From positions 1-58,727 of the forward strand of contig CANPYX010000010.1 of assembly GCA_947588955.1 (NCBI GenBank): DNA of 58,727 bases, given 5' to 3'. Under the pieces are notes generated by a model. The model was given only the letters and a program-made list of their open reading frames with translations. It did not search any database and was not told the origin of the DNA. Made by a program: the position numbers and the translations under genes. The DNA is from an uncultured Oscillospiraceae bacterium. Its GTDB lineage: Bacteria; Bacillota; Clostridia; Oscillospirales; Oscillospiraceae. Below, piece after piece: positions 1 to 6,905 of the stretch; position 1 is the stretch's first letter, and each line of letters starts with the position of its first letter.

Positions 1-74
1 AAAAAAAGAAGAGAGTTACCAGGGGGTTCCTTGGTAACTCTCTTCCCTTTTTATGGGGCTTTTTTCACAGCCCC
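1..74. repeat. 74-bp inverted end repeat, left copy (family P5)
   Basis: These 74 bases equal the reverse complement of 58651-58724 with no mismatch. The unit contains two hairpins: one with arms gagagttacca and tggtaactctc (about 11-43) and one with GGGGC/GCCCC arms (55-74). The second also serves as hairpin 0 of the adjacent P2 copy. Probably a dispersed repeat at which assembly stopped. Confidence 0.85.
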
Positions 75-231
75 AAATGGGAACTTGCGAAAAGGAATTC
101 GGAAATGTCTGCGGACATTTCCGAATTCCTTTTCTGCTGTTTTGCTTCGCGCACGCCCCGAAGGGGCGCACACTCGCAAAACAAAAGGAGATTTTTCCGA
201 CGTACATGCCGCCGGAAAAATATTAAATTTG
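54..231 (+). repeat. P2 multi-hairpin element, copy A
   Basis: In + order: hairpin 0 (55-74), the gggaacttgcg link, hairpin 3 (perfect 21-bp stem 89-109/114-134, loop TGCG, which is CGCA on the other strand), hairpin 2 (about 136-183, basal arms GTTTTGC/GCAAAAC, inner arm GCCCC/GGGGC), then hairpin 1 (about 191-219, TTTTTCCG/CGGAAAAA, loop containing GTACATGC). Same order and orientation as copy B at 8706; copies C, D and E are inverted. The hairpin 1 end lies against the 3' end of the hydrolase gene, whose last codons run into the element. Confidence 0.85.
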
Positions 232-1029
232 GGTTTTTCCTTTACTGGCGCAAAAGCTTGCCGCGTATGTCAGTTTATCAGATATCGCCTTCCTTCCCTT
301 TTCGCTGAAATCATTTTCTGTTTTTTCAAAATCATAGATCAGAAGCTCAGGTTTATTTCTGGCGCACTCCTTTACGCACTGTCCCGATTTTCCAAAAACC
401 GCTGTCGGAGCCGTTTGAAACGGCGAAACGGCGTTTACAGAAATTGTGGTAGTAACGTTCTCCGCCGCCCTGGTCTGTAAGTGGCTTTTGATCAGGTCAT
501 ATCTTTCCTTATCATCCGTATCCGATACATCATAAAACAGGACCAGATTTATGTCCGTATTTCCTTTGTACAGCTCTCGAAAGAATTCGGGAAATCTTAC
601 TTCATAGCAAATCCTTATTCCAAACCGGATATCTTCCGTTTCAAATATTCCGTCATTACCGCCCTTTGAGAAATTATCCTCATCCCATCCCCACAGGGCC
701 CGCTTGTCATAGAACTCGATTTGACTGTCAGGCCGAAACAGAATCGCTCGATTGTATATCTCTTTTTCTTTGAATACAGTCCCAACAATAAAGGAAATAT
801 CATTTTCGTCAGCCATCGCCTGAAGCCTTTCGCACATTATCTGAACAAGCCCAAAATCAACGCACGACGAATCAGCCATATCTCTCGGAGGATACCCCGT
901 CAAAGAGCATTCAGGAAATATGATCAACTGAACCCCCTCATTTTTTGCAAGATATATCGCCTTTTCTATCTCCCTGTAATTCTCCCGGATATCTCCGCCA
1001 ACCCCAAATTGATAAGCCCCGATTCTCAT
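223..1029 (-). CDS. carbon-nitrogen hydrolase (nitrilase superfamily)
   Basis: A 268-residue protein of the nitrilase/amidase fold, which hydrolyses amides or nitriles through a Glu-Lys-Cys triad. The Glu is in FPECSLTGYP (near residue 39), the Lys in FYDKRALWG (near 108) and the Cys in GIRICYEVRFPE (near 142), so the active site looks complete. It resembles the glutaminase-like domain of glutamine-dependent NAD synthetases and free-standing amidases, but no synthetase domain follows. The start at 1029 is chosen because AGGGAG lies 6-7 bases upstream; the frame stays open a further 12 codons. The C-terminal residues overlap the P2-A repeat. The substrate cannot be told from sequence. Confidence 0.8.
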   Translation of the reverse strand: MRIGAYQFGVGGDIRENYREIEKAIYLAKNEGVQLIIFPECSLTGYPPRDMADSSCVDFGLVQIMCERLQAMADENDISFIVGTVFKEKEIYNRAILFRPDSQIEFYDKRALWGWDEDNFSKGGNDGIFETEDIRFGIRICYEVRFPEFFRELYKGNTDINLVLFYDVSDTDDKERYDLIKSHLQTRAAENVTTTISVNAVSPFQTAPTAVFGKSGQCVKECARNKPELLIYDFEKTENDFSEKGRKAISDKLTYAASFCASKGKTQI

Positions 1030-1140
1030 ATCCCGCTCCCTTTCGCAAACAGACAAATGATCCACACCTCTACAGCCAACAAAAAACGTTAAAATTTGTA
1101 GGCCGCTTGATGGGTCAGGTCGTCACTTTTGAGGCTTGAA

Positions 1141-1542
1141 TCAGTCAAACCTCATGTTATCAAATTCGCTGTTGAATTCCTTGGTGACCTGGAGGATCAC
1201 CTTGCCGCCGTCGGAGGTGATTTTGTAGTCCTTGAGTACGGGAAATTTCTCGCCCTTGAATCTCAGCACCATCTCCTCCGCCTCCTCGCGGGACGCCGGC
1301 TCAAACGTCTCTACGGTTCTGATAAGCTTTGCCATAACGGTCTTCCTTTCCAAGCCCAGCAAAAAGTCTGTGGTCACATTAAAATATACGGCGAGCTCCG
1401 GGAGCATTGACAAATCGGGGAAATTGACGCCGTTTTCCCACCGGGAGACCGTCTGCGCGGAAACCCCCAGCGCGCCCGCCAATCCCTCCTGCGTAACGCC
1501 CCTTTTTAGCCTCAACTCCCTGATCGCCCCGCCAATATCCAT
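1141..1542 (-). CDS. XRE-family transcriptional regulator
   Basis: A 133-residue protein. Residues 1-60 form a Cro/CI-type helix-turn-helix (TQEGLAGALGVSAQTVSRWENG) followed by the usual DFLLGLE closure. The C-terminal half is a short alpha/beta segment (VLKDYKITSDGGKVILQV) that I do not recognise. It has a GGAGG ribosome site 7-8 bases before ATG and an extended -10 (TGGTATTAT on the minus strand, 1569-1577) about 25-30 bases upstream. It stands alone between the hydrolase and a second small XRE gene, and probably regulates itself or a neighbour (inference). Confidence 0.85.
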   Translation of the reverse strand: MDIGGAIRELRLKRGVTQEGLAGALGVSAQTVSRWENGVNFPDLSMLPELAVYFNVTTDFLLGLERKTVMAKLIRTVETFEPASREEAEEMVLRFKGEKFPVLKDYKITSDGGKVILQVTKEFNSEFDNMRFD

Positions 1543-1651
1543 ACATGACCTCCTGAGCTATGCAAACTATAATACCATCCCCCGCCCCCAAAAACCAGCA
1601 CGCAAAGCGGTATCTAACCCAACAACTTTGTTAAGCCTTTGACGCTGTTTC

Positions 1652-1843
1652 TCACTCCCAGAAAAGCTCGTCCAGCGTCTTGCCCAGGACCTTGCAGATG
1701 GCTATGCACAGGTTTATCGTGGGGTTGTAGTCGCCCTTTTCTATGGCGTTTATGGTCTGGCGGGAGACGCCCACCCTGTACGCCAGCTCCGACTGGGACA
1801 GGTCCAGGGCGGCTCTCGCGGCCTTTAAACGAAGATTCTTCAT
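1652..1843 (-). CDS. small XRE-family regulator paired with membrane protein
   Basis: A 63-residue protein that is almost only a helix-turn-helix: LDLSQSELAYRVGVSRQTI, then a short closing helix TLDELFWE. The family (YdeM/YgzD-like short XRE proteins) is commonly found beside small membrane proteins. The ATG overlaps the stop of the upstream membrane protein gene by four bases (ATGA), indicating translational coupling. The frame is open further upstream, but that extension lies inside the neighbour and has no ribosome site. Probably a repressor acting on the shared promoter at 2380-2408. Confidence 0.85.
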   Translation of the reverse strand: MKNLRLKAARAALDLSQSELAYRVGVSRQTINAIEKGDYNPTINLCIAICKVLGKTLDELFWE

Positions 1844-2358
1844 TCGTTCCCCCTCACCCTGGTGATGTCCCTCACCGCCTCGCTCACCAAAATGGCGAGG
1901 CACATCGCTATGGCGGCGGCGTGGGGCGTCAGGTGCCACAGCGACGGGTCGTAGAGCAGGTGCCTGTACTTGATGTACTCCACCGCCCTGGAGATCTCAA
2001 GACAGCCGAAGACGATGGGAAAGATGTAGACGAAAAAGCTCCCGCCCCGGTTCAGCGGGATATACGCGTCCTTCAAAATGTCATACACCGCCATGACGCC
2101 GGCGCCCAGGCACATTATGGAAAAAATCAGCTCCGTGGGCGTGAGGATCGGCGTCTGCATAAAGGAATCTGCTATCGCGTACACCGTTCCGCCCAGCAGC
2201 ATGGAGAGGAACCCCCACTTGTACCCCCGCCCCTGGGCGATGAGCTGCCGCTCGTCATATTGCGCCCGGATCTCCTTCCTGGCGCCAAAGCCTATGAGCG
2301 CCGCAAAGCCGCCCACAAGCGCGATGATAATTACATAAAACAACCATTCATGTCCCAT
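1840..2358 (-). CDS. multi-pass membrane protein (DUF2178-like)
   Basis: A 172-residue integral membrane protein with about five hydrophobic segments: residues 6-24, 48-65, 75-95, 105-125 and 145-160. A cytoplasmic loop after the first segment reads YDERQLIAQGRGYKWG. The YDER(Q)...ARG/K motif followed by three or more helices is typical of small membrane proteins co-transcribed with short XRE repressors. First gene of a two-gene leftward operon with the regulator at 1652, with GGAGG just before ATG. Biological role unknown; a membrane stress or signal-responsive pair is the usual guess. Confidence 0.7.
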   Translation of the reverse strand: MGHEWLFYVIIIALVGGFAALIGFGARKEIRAQYDERQLIAQGRGYKWGFLSMLLGGTVYAIADSFMQTPILTPTELIFSIMCLGAGVMAVYDILKDAYIPLNRGGSFFVYIFPIVFGCLEISRAVEYIKYRHLLYDPSLWHLTPHAAAIAMCLAILVSEAVRDITRVRGNE

Positions 2359-2379
2359 ACGGACACCTCCTTTATGAAA

Positions 2380-2425
2380 ATTGTAATATATCTTCGATTA
2401 ATTGTCAAGTATATTTTACAATCTT
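2380..2425 (-). promoter_or_regulatory. sigma-A promoter and inverted repeat upstream of membrane protein/XRE pair
   Basis: On the minus strand TTGACA (2403-2408), a 17-bp spacer and TACAAT (2380-2385). ATTGTAATATA (2380-2390) and TATATTTTACAAT (2413-2425) form an imperfect inverted repeat flanking the promoter, a plausible operator for the small XRE protein. The promoter match is seen directly; its binding partner is inference. Confidence 0.7.
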
Positions 2426-2463
2426 CCAAAGAAAAATCCGCACATGGATATTTGCCGAAAAAA

Positions 2464-3108
2464 TCATATCAGCCTTAAAAGCTCCGAGGGCTTTGAAATT
2501 ATGGTCTTCGCGCCCACGTCCTCCAAAAGCTCCCTGGAGCGGAAGCCCCACGCCACGGATATACAGTCCACCCCAGCGGCGGCCGCGGTCTTCAAATCCA
2601 CCTCGGAGTCGCCCACATAGACGGTCTCAAAGGGGAAGCTTTGGAGCTCCCTCATGGCGGCCTTCACCGAATCCGGCGAGGGCTTGCGGTTTATCCCCGG
2701 CCTCTCCCCGAAGGCGACGGAGACGTAGGAGCCGAAAAATTTCCGCACCAGCGCCTTAGCGTTGGCGTCGGGCTTGTTGGACACCACCGCCGTCTTGTGC
2801 TCGCTTGCCGTGACCGCCCGGAGCATCTCCACGATCCCCTCATACGGGGCGGTTTTTATGGCGTTGTGGCGCTCGTACCAGTCCACATATTCCTCCAAAA
2901 GCGCCTCAAAATCCGGCGTCTCCCGCCCCTTGGGGAGGGATTTTTCCAAAAGCACGCCGGAGCCGTTGCCCACGGACAGGCGTATCTCCTCCAGCGTCCT
3001 TGCGGGGTAGCCGTATTTCGTGAGGATGTGGTTGACGCTGTCGCGTATGTCCTCCAGGGTGTTGAGGAGCGTCCCGTCCAGGTCAAAAATAACTGTCGTG
3101 TATCTCAT
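2464..3108 (-). CDS. HAD-superfamily hydrolase, phosphoglycolate phosphatase-like
   Basis: A 214-residue HAD phosphatase. Motif I is FDLDGTLLNT (residues 8-17, nucleophile Asp), motif II VVSNKP (near 109), motif III the Lys of NRKPSPDS, motif IV GDSEVD (near 166). A helical cap lies between motifs I and II, as in the Gph/PGMB group, which dephosphorylates small phospho-sugars such as 2-phosphoglycolate. Its ATG overlaps the stop of the 81-residue gene upstream (ATGA). Substrate is not determined by sequence. Confidence 0.85.
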   Translation of the reverse strand: MRYTTVIFDLDGTLLNTLEDIRDSVNHILTKYGYPARTLEEIRLSVGNGSGVLLEKSLPKGRETPDFEALLEEYVDWYERHNAIKTAPYEGIVEMLRAVTASEHKTAVVSNKPDANAKALVRKFFGSYVSVAFGERPGINRKPSPDSVKAAMRELQSFPFETVYVGDSEVDLKTAAAAGVDCISVAWGFRSRELLEDVGAKTIISKPSELLRLI

Positions 3109-3350
3109 TCGGAAATGTCTATCCCCCAGTCGGAGACTATCTTGTTGAGGAGCCGCGCCAGCGCCACCACGCCGTCACGGGTGATGAGCACGCTCGCCAC
3201 CTCGTCCGCCACCTGCGCGGATACGTCGGTGAGGGCGCCCTGCTTCATGGAGTAGTTGTGCTCGGTGTAGATGTGGGCGAAGGACAGCGCCACCTCGGAC
3301 TTGCCCTTGGAGTGGGTGACGTTGAAGGTGTTGGAGAATACGGGCTTCAT
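3105..3350 (-). CDS. hypothetical 81-residue protein
   Basis: A compact 81-residue protein (FSNTFNVTHSKGKSEVAL... ending LNKIVSDWGIDISE), not recognised by me. It has no signal or membrane segment and looks mixed alpha/beta. It overlaps the genes on both sides by four bases, so it is translationally coupled in the order TSCPD protein, this gene, HAD phosphatase. The start at 3350 is fixed by that coupling; the longer open frame upstream runs through the TSCPD gene in another frame and is not coding. Confidence 0.75.
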   Translation of the reverse strand: MKPVFSNTFNVTHSKGKSEVALSFAHIYTEHNYSMKQGALTDVSAQVADEVASVLITRDGVVALARLLNKIVSDWGIDISE

Positions 3351-3607
3351 GCTCCCGCCTCCTCGTCCAGCGCCTCCTGCAACGCAATGGCTATCTGGTC
3401 GGGGCAGGAGGTGCCGCGCATACCGCACTGAGTGCCGCGCAGGCGGGGTATCACGTCCTCGGCGCGCTGTCCCCGGATAAGGGCGCAGATGCCCTTCAAA
3501 TTCCCGTTGCAGCCGCCCTCCACGGTGATATTCTGAATGACCCCGTCCTCCAGCACGATGTCGTACCTGCGGGAGCAGACGCCGTGGGGATAAAATATCT
3601 TTTCCAT
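3347..3607 (-). CDS. TSCPD domain-containing protein (TIGR03905-like)
   Basis: An 86-residue protein ending in the motif RGTSCPDQIAIAL that gives the TSCPD domain its name; this domain also closes B12-dependent ribonucleotide reductases. Cysteines at VCSRRYD, GGCNGN, TQCGM and TSCPD suggest a metal or redox site. The stand-alone form is common in Clostridia; its function is unknown to me. First gene of the three-gene operon, with a promoter at 3654-3682 on the minus strand. Confidence 0.85.
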   Translation of the reverse strand: MEKIFYPHGVCSRRYDIVLEDGVIQNITVEGGCNGNLKGICALIRGQRAEDVIPRLRGTQCGMRGTSCPDQIAIALQEALDEEAGA

Positions 3608-3653
3608 AGCTCATTTTCCTTTCTTTCGCGAAGTTTTCTGAGAAGTTACCTGA

Positions 3654-3682
3654 ATTATACCGCTAAAATGTCTTTTGCGCAA
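3654..3682 (-). promoter_or_regulatory. sigma-A promoter of the TSCPD operon
   Basis: On the minus strand TTGCGC (3677-3682), 17-bp spacer, TATAAT (3654-3659), about 45 bases before the TSCPD start codon. It lies back to back with the sigma-E-like spoIIP promoter. Confidence 0.7.
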
Positions 3683-3686
3683 TATC

Positions 3687-3713
3687 ATAAATCAAAAAAC
3701 TCCCGCATAGACT
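3687..3713 (+). promoter_or_regulatory. sigma-E-type promoter of spoIIP
   Basis: ATA (3687-3689), 16 bases, then CATAGACT (3706-3713), against the sigma-E pattern ATA-N16-CATACANT; one mismatch in the -10 box. The start of transcription would fall near 3720, just before the GGAGG ribosome site at 3732. This fits mother-cell expression of spoIIP. Confidence 0.6.
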
Positions 3714-3744
3714 GGTCCAAATGGACTAAACGGAGGATAATGCC

Positions 3745-5031
3745 TTGAAAAGAGCGGCGGCAAAACGGAACGTAAGCGTGCTGAGCGTGGCGCGGAACCT
3801 GGCGCTGGTGCTGGCGCTGTGTCTGGCGCTCAGGCTCACCCTGGACGCGGCGGAGGGCGCCGCCGCTCTCCCGGACTCCCTGGGCGCCGGCATCCTTGCC
3901 GCCACCCTGCCGGGCGCGGAGGGCGAAAAGCGGGACCTTGGAGTTCTCGCCCTCGCCGCCGCGCTGCCGGGGGGCTTTTCAATGCTCACCGCCTCCGCAG
4001 AGGCTCCCGACGTCTCACGACGGGAAGCCTCCGGGAGCACGAAAAGAGCGTCTGGGGACGGGTCAAAAACCGCGGTCGGGACCGCCCCGGAGGGGGACGG
4101 AGGGGGAGCTTCGGAGGGGGAGTTTTTGCCGGATACGTCAAATTTACCCCCCGATGAGACCCCCGTCACACCCCCTTCCGACCCCCATTCGGACCCCGTT
4201 TCACCCCCATCCGACACCCCTTCTGACCCCATTTCAACCCCATCCGAGACGCCTCTCAACGACGCCATCGGGACGACCATCACCGGCCGTGGCAGCGGGT
4301 ACTCCTCCTGGGGAGATATTTACTACAAGAACAGGACGAAGTACGACATCGACGTAGAAAAGTATCTGAACGAGCCGCTAAAGCTCTCCGCAAGCGACGG
4401 GGCGGCGGTGCTCATCATCCACACCCACGGCTCGGAGGCGTACAATCCGGCGGGGGAGGACATCTACGTTCCCTCGGACCCCTCAAGGACGGAGGACAAG
4501 AGCTTCAACGTGGTGCGTGTGGGCGACGAGCTGGAAAAGGTGCTGACGGAGCGGGGGATAAGGGTGGTACACGACAGGGAGCTCTACGACTACCCCAGCT
4601 ACACCGGCTCCTACAACAGGTCGCTGGAATCCATTGAGCGGCACCTAAAGGAGGACCCGGATATAAAGGTGGTCATCGACCTGCACCGTGACGCGCTGGA
4701 GGGCGACGGGAAGCTCTACAAGACCGTGGCGGACGTGGGCGACACCCCGTCGGCGCAGGTGATGCTCATCTGCGGCTCAAATTCCTCCGGGCTCAACCAC
4801 CCGAATTGGGAGGAGAATCTCTCCTTCGCCCTGAGGATACAAAGCGCCATGGTGGAAAAATACCCCACCCTCGCCCGCCCGTTGAAAATCTCCGAGTACC
4901 GCTACAACCAGCACGCCACCACGGGCTCCCTGATCGCCGAGATCGGCACCAACGGCAACACCCTGAAGGAGGCGCTCACCGCCGTCAGATATTTCGGCGA
5001 CTGCCTCGCCGACGTGCTGGAGGGTGAATGA
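3745..5031 (+). CDS. spoIIP: stage II sporulation protein P (SpoIIP)
   Basis: A 428-residue amidase/endopeptidase that, with SpoIID and SpoIIM, thins peptidoglycan so the mother-cell membrane can engulf the forespore. One N-terminal membrane anchor (residues 15-30), then a low-complexity Ser/Pro/Asp linker (about 90-170, with repeated PPSDTPSDP), then the catalytic domain: VLIIHTHGSEAYNP (near 230), a second block VVIDLHRDAL (near 310) and a terminal EIGTNGN block. Start is TTG at 3745, eight bases after GGAGG at 3732-3736; the nearby ATG at 3740 is out of frame. Single-gene unit with a sigma-E-like promoter. Confidence 0.93.
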   Translation: MKRAAAKRNVSVLSVARNLALVLALCLALRLTLDAAEGAAALPDSLGAGILAATLPGAEGEKRDLGVLALAAALPGGFSMLTASAEAPDVSRREASGSTKRASGDGSKTAVGTAPEGDGGGASEGEFLPDTSNLPPDETPVTPPSDPHSDPVSPPSDTPSDPISTPSETPLNDAIGTTITGRGSGYSSWGDIYYKNRTKYDIDVEKYLNEPLKLSASDGAAVLIIHTHGSEAYNPAGEDIYVPSDPSRTEDKSFNVVRVGDELEKVLTERGIRVVHDRELYDYPSYTGSYNRSLESIERHLKEDPDIKVVIDLHRDALEGDGKLYKTVADVGDTPSAQVMLICGSNSSGLNHPNWEENLSFALRIQSAMVEKYPTLARPLKISEYRYNQHATTGSLIAEIGTNGNTLKEALTAVRYFGDCLADVLEGE

Positions 5032-5052
5032 AAAAATTTTTTAAAAAACCTC

Positions 5053-5081
5053 TTGACAAAGCTGATTTAACGTATTAAAAT
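5053..5081 (+). promoter_or_regulatory. sigma-A promoter of the trpB2 leader
   Basis: TTGACA (5053-5058), 17-bp spacer, TAAAAT (5076-5081). The leader would start near 5088, giving an untranslated region of about 300 bases that contains the T-box. Confidence 0.8.
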
Positions 5082-5087
5082 ACGCTC

Positions 5088-5357
5088 ATAAACCGATGAG
5101 TCAGAGTAGTAACCGGAAAAGACCTGCTCACAGAGAGCCGCCGGAGGTGGAATGGCGGCAGTAAGGGACCCGGCGAATGGACTGATGAGGGCGAAGCGAA
5201 ACCCGCGGGAGAGTAGCTTAGACGGATGCCTCCGTTACAGGGCGTTGCCGGTGGAAGCCGGCAGTGAGCGGGCGCGTCAGCGTCAATTTGGGTGGCACCG
5301 CAGAGACTTCACGTCTTTGTCCCGAGTAAATTCTCAGGGACAAAGGCGTTTTCTTTT
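5088..5357 (+). promoter_or_regulatory. T-box riboswitch, probable tryptophan specifier (UGG)
   Basis: The T-box core GGGTGGCACCGC is at 5290-5301. It precedes a terminator hairpin CTTTGTCCC/GGGACAAAG (5315-5345) and a T-rich run. The 5' part holds the stem I signatures: GAGTAGTAA near 5105, then AGAGAGCCGCC (5134-5144) and its partner GGCGGC. On the returning strand GGCGAA-TGG-ACTGATGAG places TGG (5178-5180) in the specifier position, which reads tryptophan. Known mechanism: uncharged tRNA-Trp stabilises the antiterminator and lets trpB2 be transcribed. The specifier assignment is by eye. Confidence 0.85.
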
Positions 5358-5387
5358 GTCCCGAAAAACCGAAAGGAGTAAAAAATC

Positions 5388-6767
5388 ATGAGCGAACAGA
5401 AAATCCCCTACAAAATCTACCTCAACGAGGATGAGATGCCGAAAAATTGGTACAACGTCCGGGCGGACATGAAGGTAAAGCCCGCGCCGCTGGTGAACCC
5501 CGGCACTCTCCAGCCCATGACCGCCGCCGACCTGGCGCCGGTCTTCTGCGACGAGCTCATCGCCCAAGAGCTGGACAACGACACCCGCGAGGTCCCCATC
5601 CCCGACGAGATCCGCGGCTTTTACAAAATGTACCGTCCCTCTCCGCTGGTGAGGGCGTACTGCCTGGAGGAGAAGCTGGGCACTCCCGCGCACATCTATT
5701 ACAAGTTCGAGGGCAACAACACCTCCGGCTCCCACAAGCTCAACTCCGCCATAGCCCAGGCGTATTACGCCAAGAAGCAGGGCTTGAAGGGCGTAACCAC
5801 CGAGACCGGCGCCGGACAGTGGGGCACCGCGCTCTCCATGGCCTGCGCCTACCTGGGGCTTGACTGCAAGGTCTACATGGTGAAGGTGAGCTACGAGCAG
5901 AAGCCCTTCCGCCGCGAGGTCATGCGCACCTACGGCGCCTCCGTCACCCCCAGCCCCTCCATGGAGACTGCTGTGGGCCGCAAGATACTTGCCGAGCACC
6001 CCAACACCACCGGTTCCCTGGGCTGCGCCATATCCGAGGCCGTGGAGGTCGCCACCTCCAATCCCGGCTACCGCTACGTCCTGGGCTCCGTTTTGAACCA
6101 GGTGCTCCTGCACCAGTCCGTCATCGGTCTTGAGACAAAGATCGCCCTGGACAAATACGGCGTCGTCCCCGACATAATCATCGGCTGCGCCGGCGGCGGC
6201 TCGAACCTGGGCGGACTTATAGCCCCCTTCATGGGCGAAAAGCTCAGGGGAGAGAAGGACTACCGCATCATCGCCGTTGAGCCCGCCAGCTGCCCCAGCT
6301 TCACCCGCGGCAAGTTTGCCTATGACTTCTGCGACACCGGCATGATCTGCCCGCTGGCAAAGATGTACACCCTGGGCGCCGGCTTCATCCCCTCCCCCAA
6401 CCACGCCGGAGGCCTCCGTTTCCACGGCATGAGCCCCGTGCTGAGCCAGCTCTACCACGACGGCTACATGGAGGCGACCTCCGTGGAGCAGACGGCTGTA
6501 TTTGAGGCCGCCGAGTTCTTCGCCCGCACCGAAGGCATACTCCCCGCCCCCGAATCCAGTCACGCCATCAAGGTCGCCATCGACGAGGCAAAGAAGTGCA
6601 AGGAGACGGGCGAGGCAAAAAACATCGTCTTCGGACTCACCGGCACCGGCTACTTCGACCTGGTTGCATACGAGCAGTACAATAACGGGACTATGACGGA
6701 TCATATTCCCACGGATGAGGAGCTCGCGGTGGGGCTTGCGGCACTGCCGCCTCAGCCCACGTTCTGA
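5388..6767 (+). CDS. trpB2: tryptophan synthase beta-like protein TrpB2
   Basis: A 459-residue PLP enzyme, longer than ordinary TrpB (about 400) and matching the TrpB2 group (TIGR01415). The PLP lysine is in NTSGSHKLNSA (near residue 113); the phosphate-binding glycine loop is CAGGGSNLGG; ETGAGQWG corresponds to the substrate loop. TrpB2 makes tryptophan from indole and serine, sometimes without TrpA. No trpA, trpC or other trp gene is present here. AAAGGAG lies 10 bases before ATG. Regulation by the tryptophan T-box supports a role in tryptophan supply, perhaps indole salvage (inference). Confidence 0.93.
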   Translation: MSEQKIPYKIYLNEDEMPKNWYNVRADMKVKPAPLVNPGTLQPMTAADLAPVFCDELIAQELDNDTREVPIPDEIRGFYKMYRPSPLVRAYCLEEKLGTPAHIYYKFEGNNTSGSHKLNSAIAQAYYAKKQGLKGVTTETGAGQWGTALSMACAYLGLDCKVYMVKVSYEQKPFRREVMRTYGASVTPSPSMETAVGRKILAEHPNTTGSLGCAISEAVEVATSNPGYRYVLGSVLNQVLLHQSVIGLETKIALDKYGVVPDIIIGCAGGGSNLGGLIAPFMGEKLRGEKDYRIIAVEPASCPSFTRGKFAYDFCDTGMICPLAKMYTLGAGFIPSPNHAGGLRFHGMSPVLSQLYHDGYMEATSVEQTAVFEAAEFFARTEGILPAPESSHAIKVAIDEAKKCKETGEAKNIVFGLTGTGYFDLVAYEQYNNGTMTDHIPTDEELAVGLAALPPQPTF

Positions 6768-6770
6768 TTT

Positions 6771-6803
6771 AAAAAACCCGCCCCCGCCGGGGGCGGGTTT
6801 TTT
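6771..6803. terminator. bidirectional intrinsic terminator after trpB2
   Basis: A15-bp-class hairpin with arms AAAAAACCCGCCCCC and GGGGCGGGTTTTTT around a gccg loop, with A and T tracts on both sides. It can stop trpB2 transcripts, and on the other strand would stop the short transcript from the outward promoter at 6832-6859. Confidence 0.9.
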
Positions 6804-6831
6804 AAGCAAGGTTGCTTCGGTTCATAAGTGC

Positions 6832-6859
6832 ATTATACCACAAATTTTTAAAAAGTCAA
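6832..6859 (-). promoter_or_regulatory. outward-facing sigma-A promoter beside P1 copy 1
   Basis: On the minus strand TTGACT (6854-6859), 16-bp spacer, TATAAT (6832-6837), inside an AT-rich flank. It points away from the P1 element and towards the trpB2 terminator. The matching flank of P1 copy 2 holds an equivalent promoter at 26750-26778; the two share GTATAATGC and a similar distance (46-48 bases) from the element end. A transcript would be about 50 nt with only a 7-codon frame. Confidence 0.7.
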
Positions 6860-6905
6860 GTAAAAATAATTAAAAATGCTTCGTCAATTTCAACAAAAAT
6901 TTAGC

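Noticed and set aside
5152-5391. 79-codon frame inside the T-box leader
   Set aside because: The region is explained by the riboswitch; the frame is incidental.
5334-6809. 491-codon open frame on the minus strand opposite trpB2
   Set aside because: Gly/Val/Leu-rich mirror of a high-GC coding strand, with no motif and no ribosome site; trpB2 is unmistakable on the other strand.
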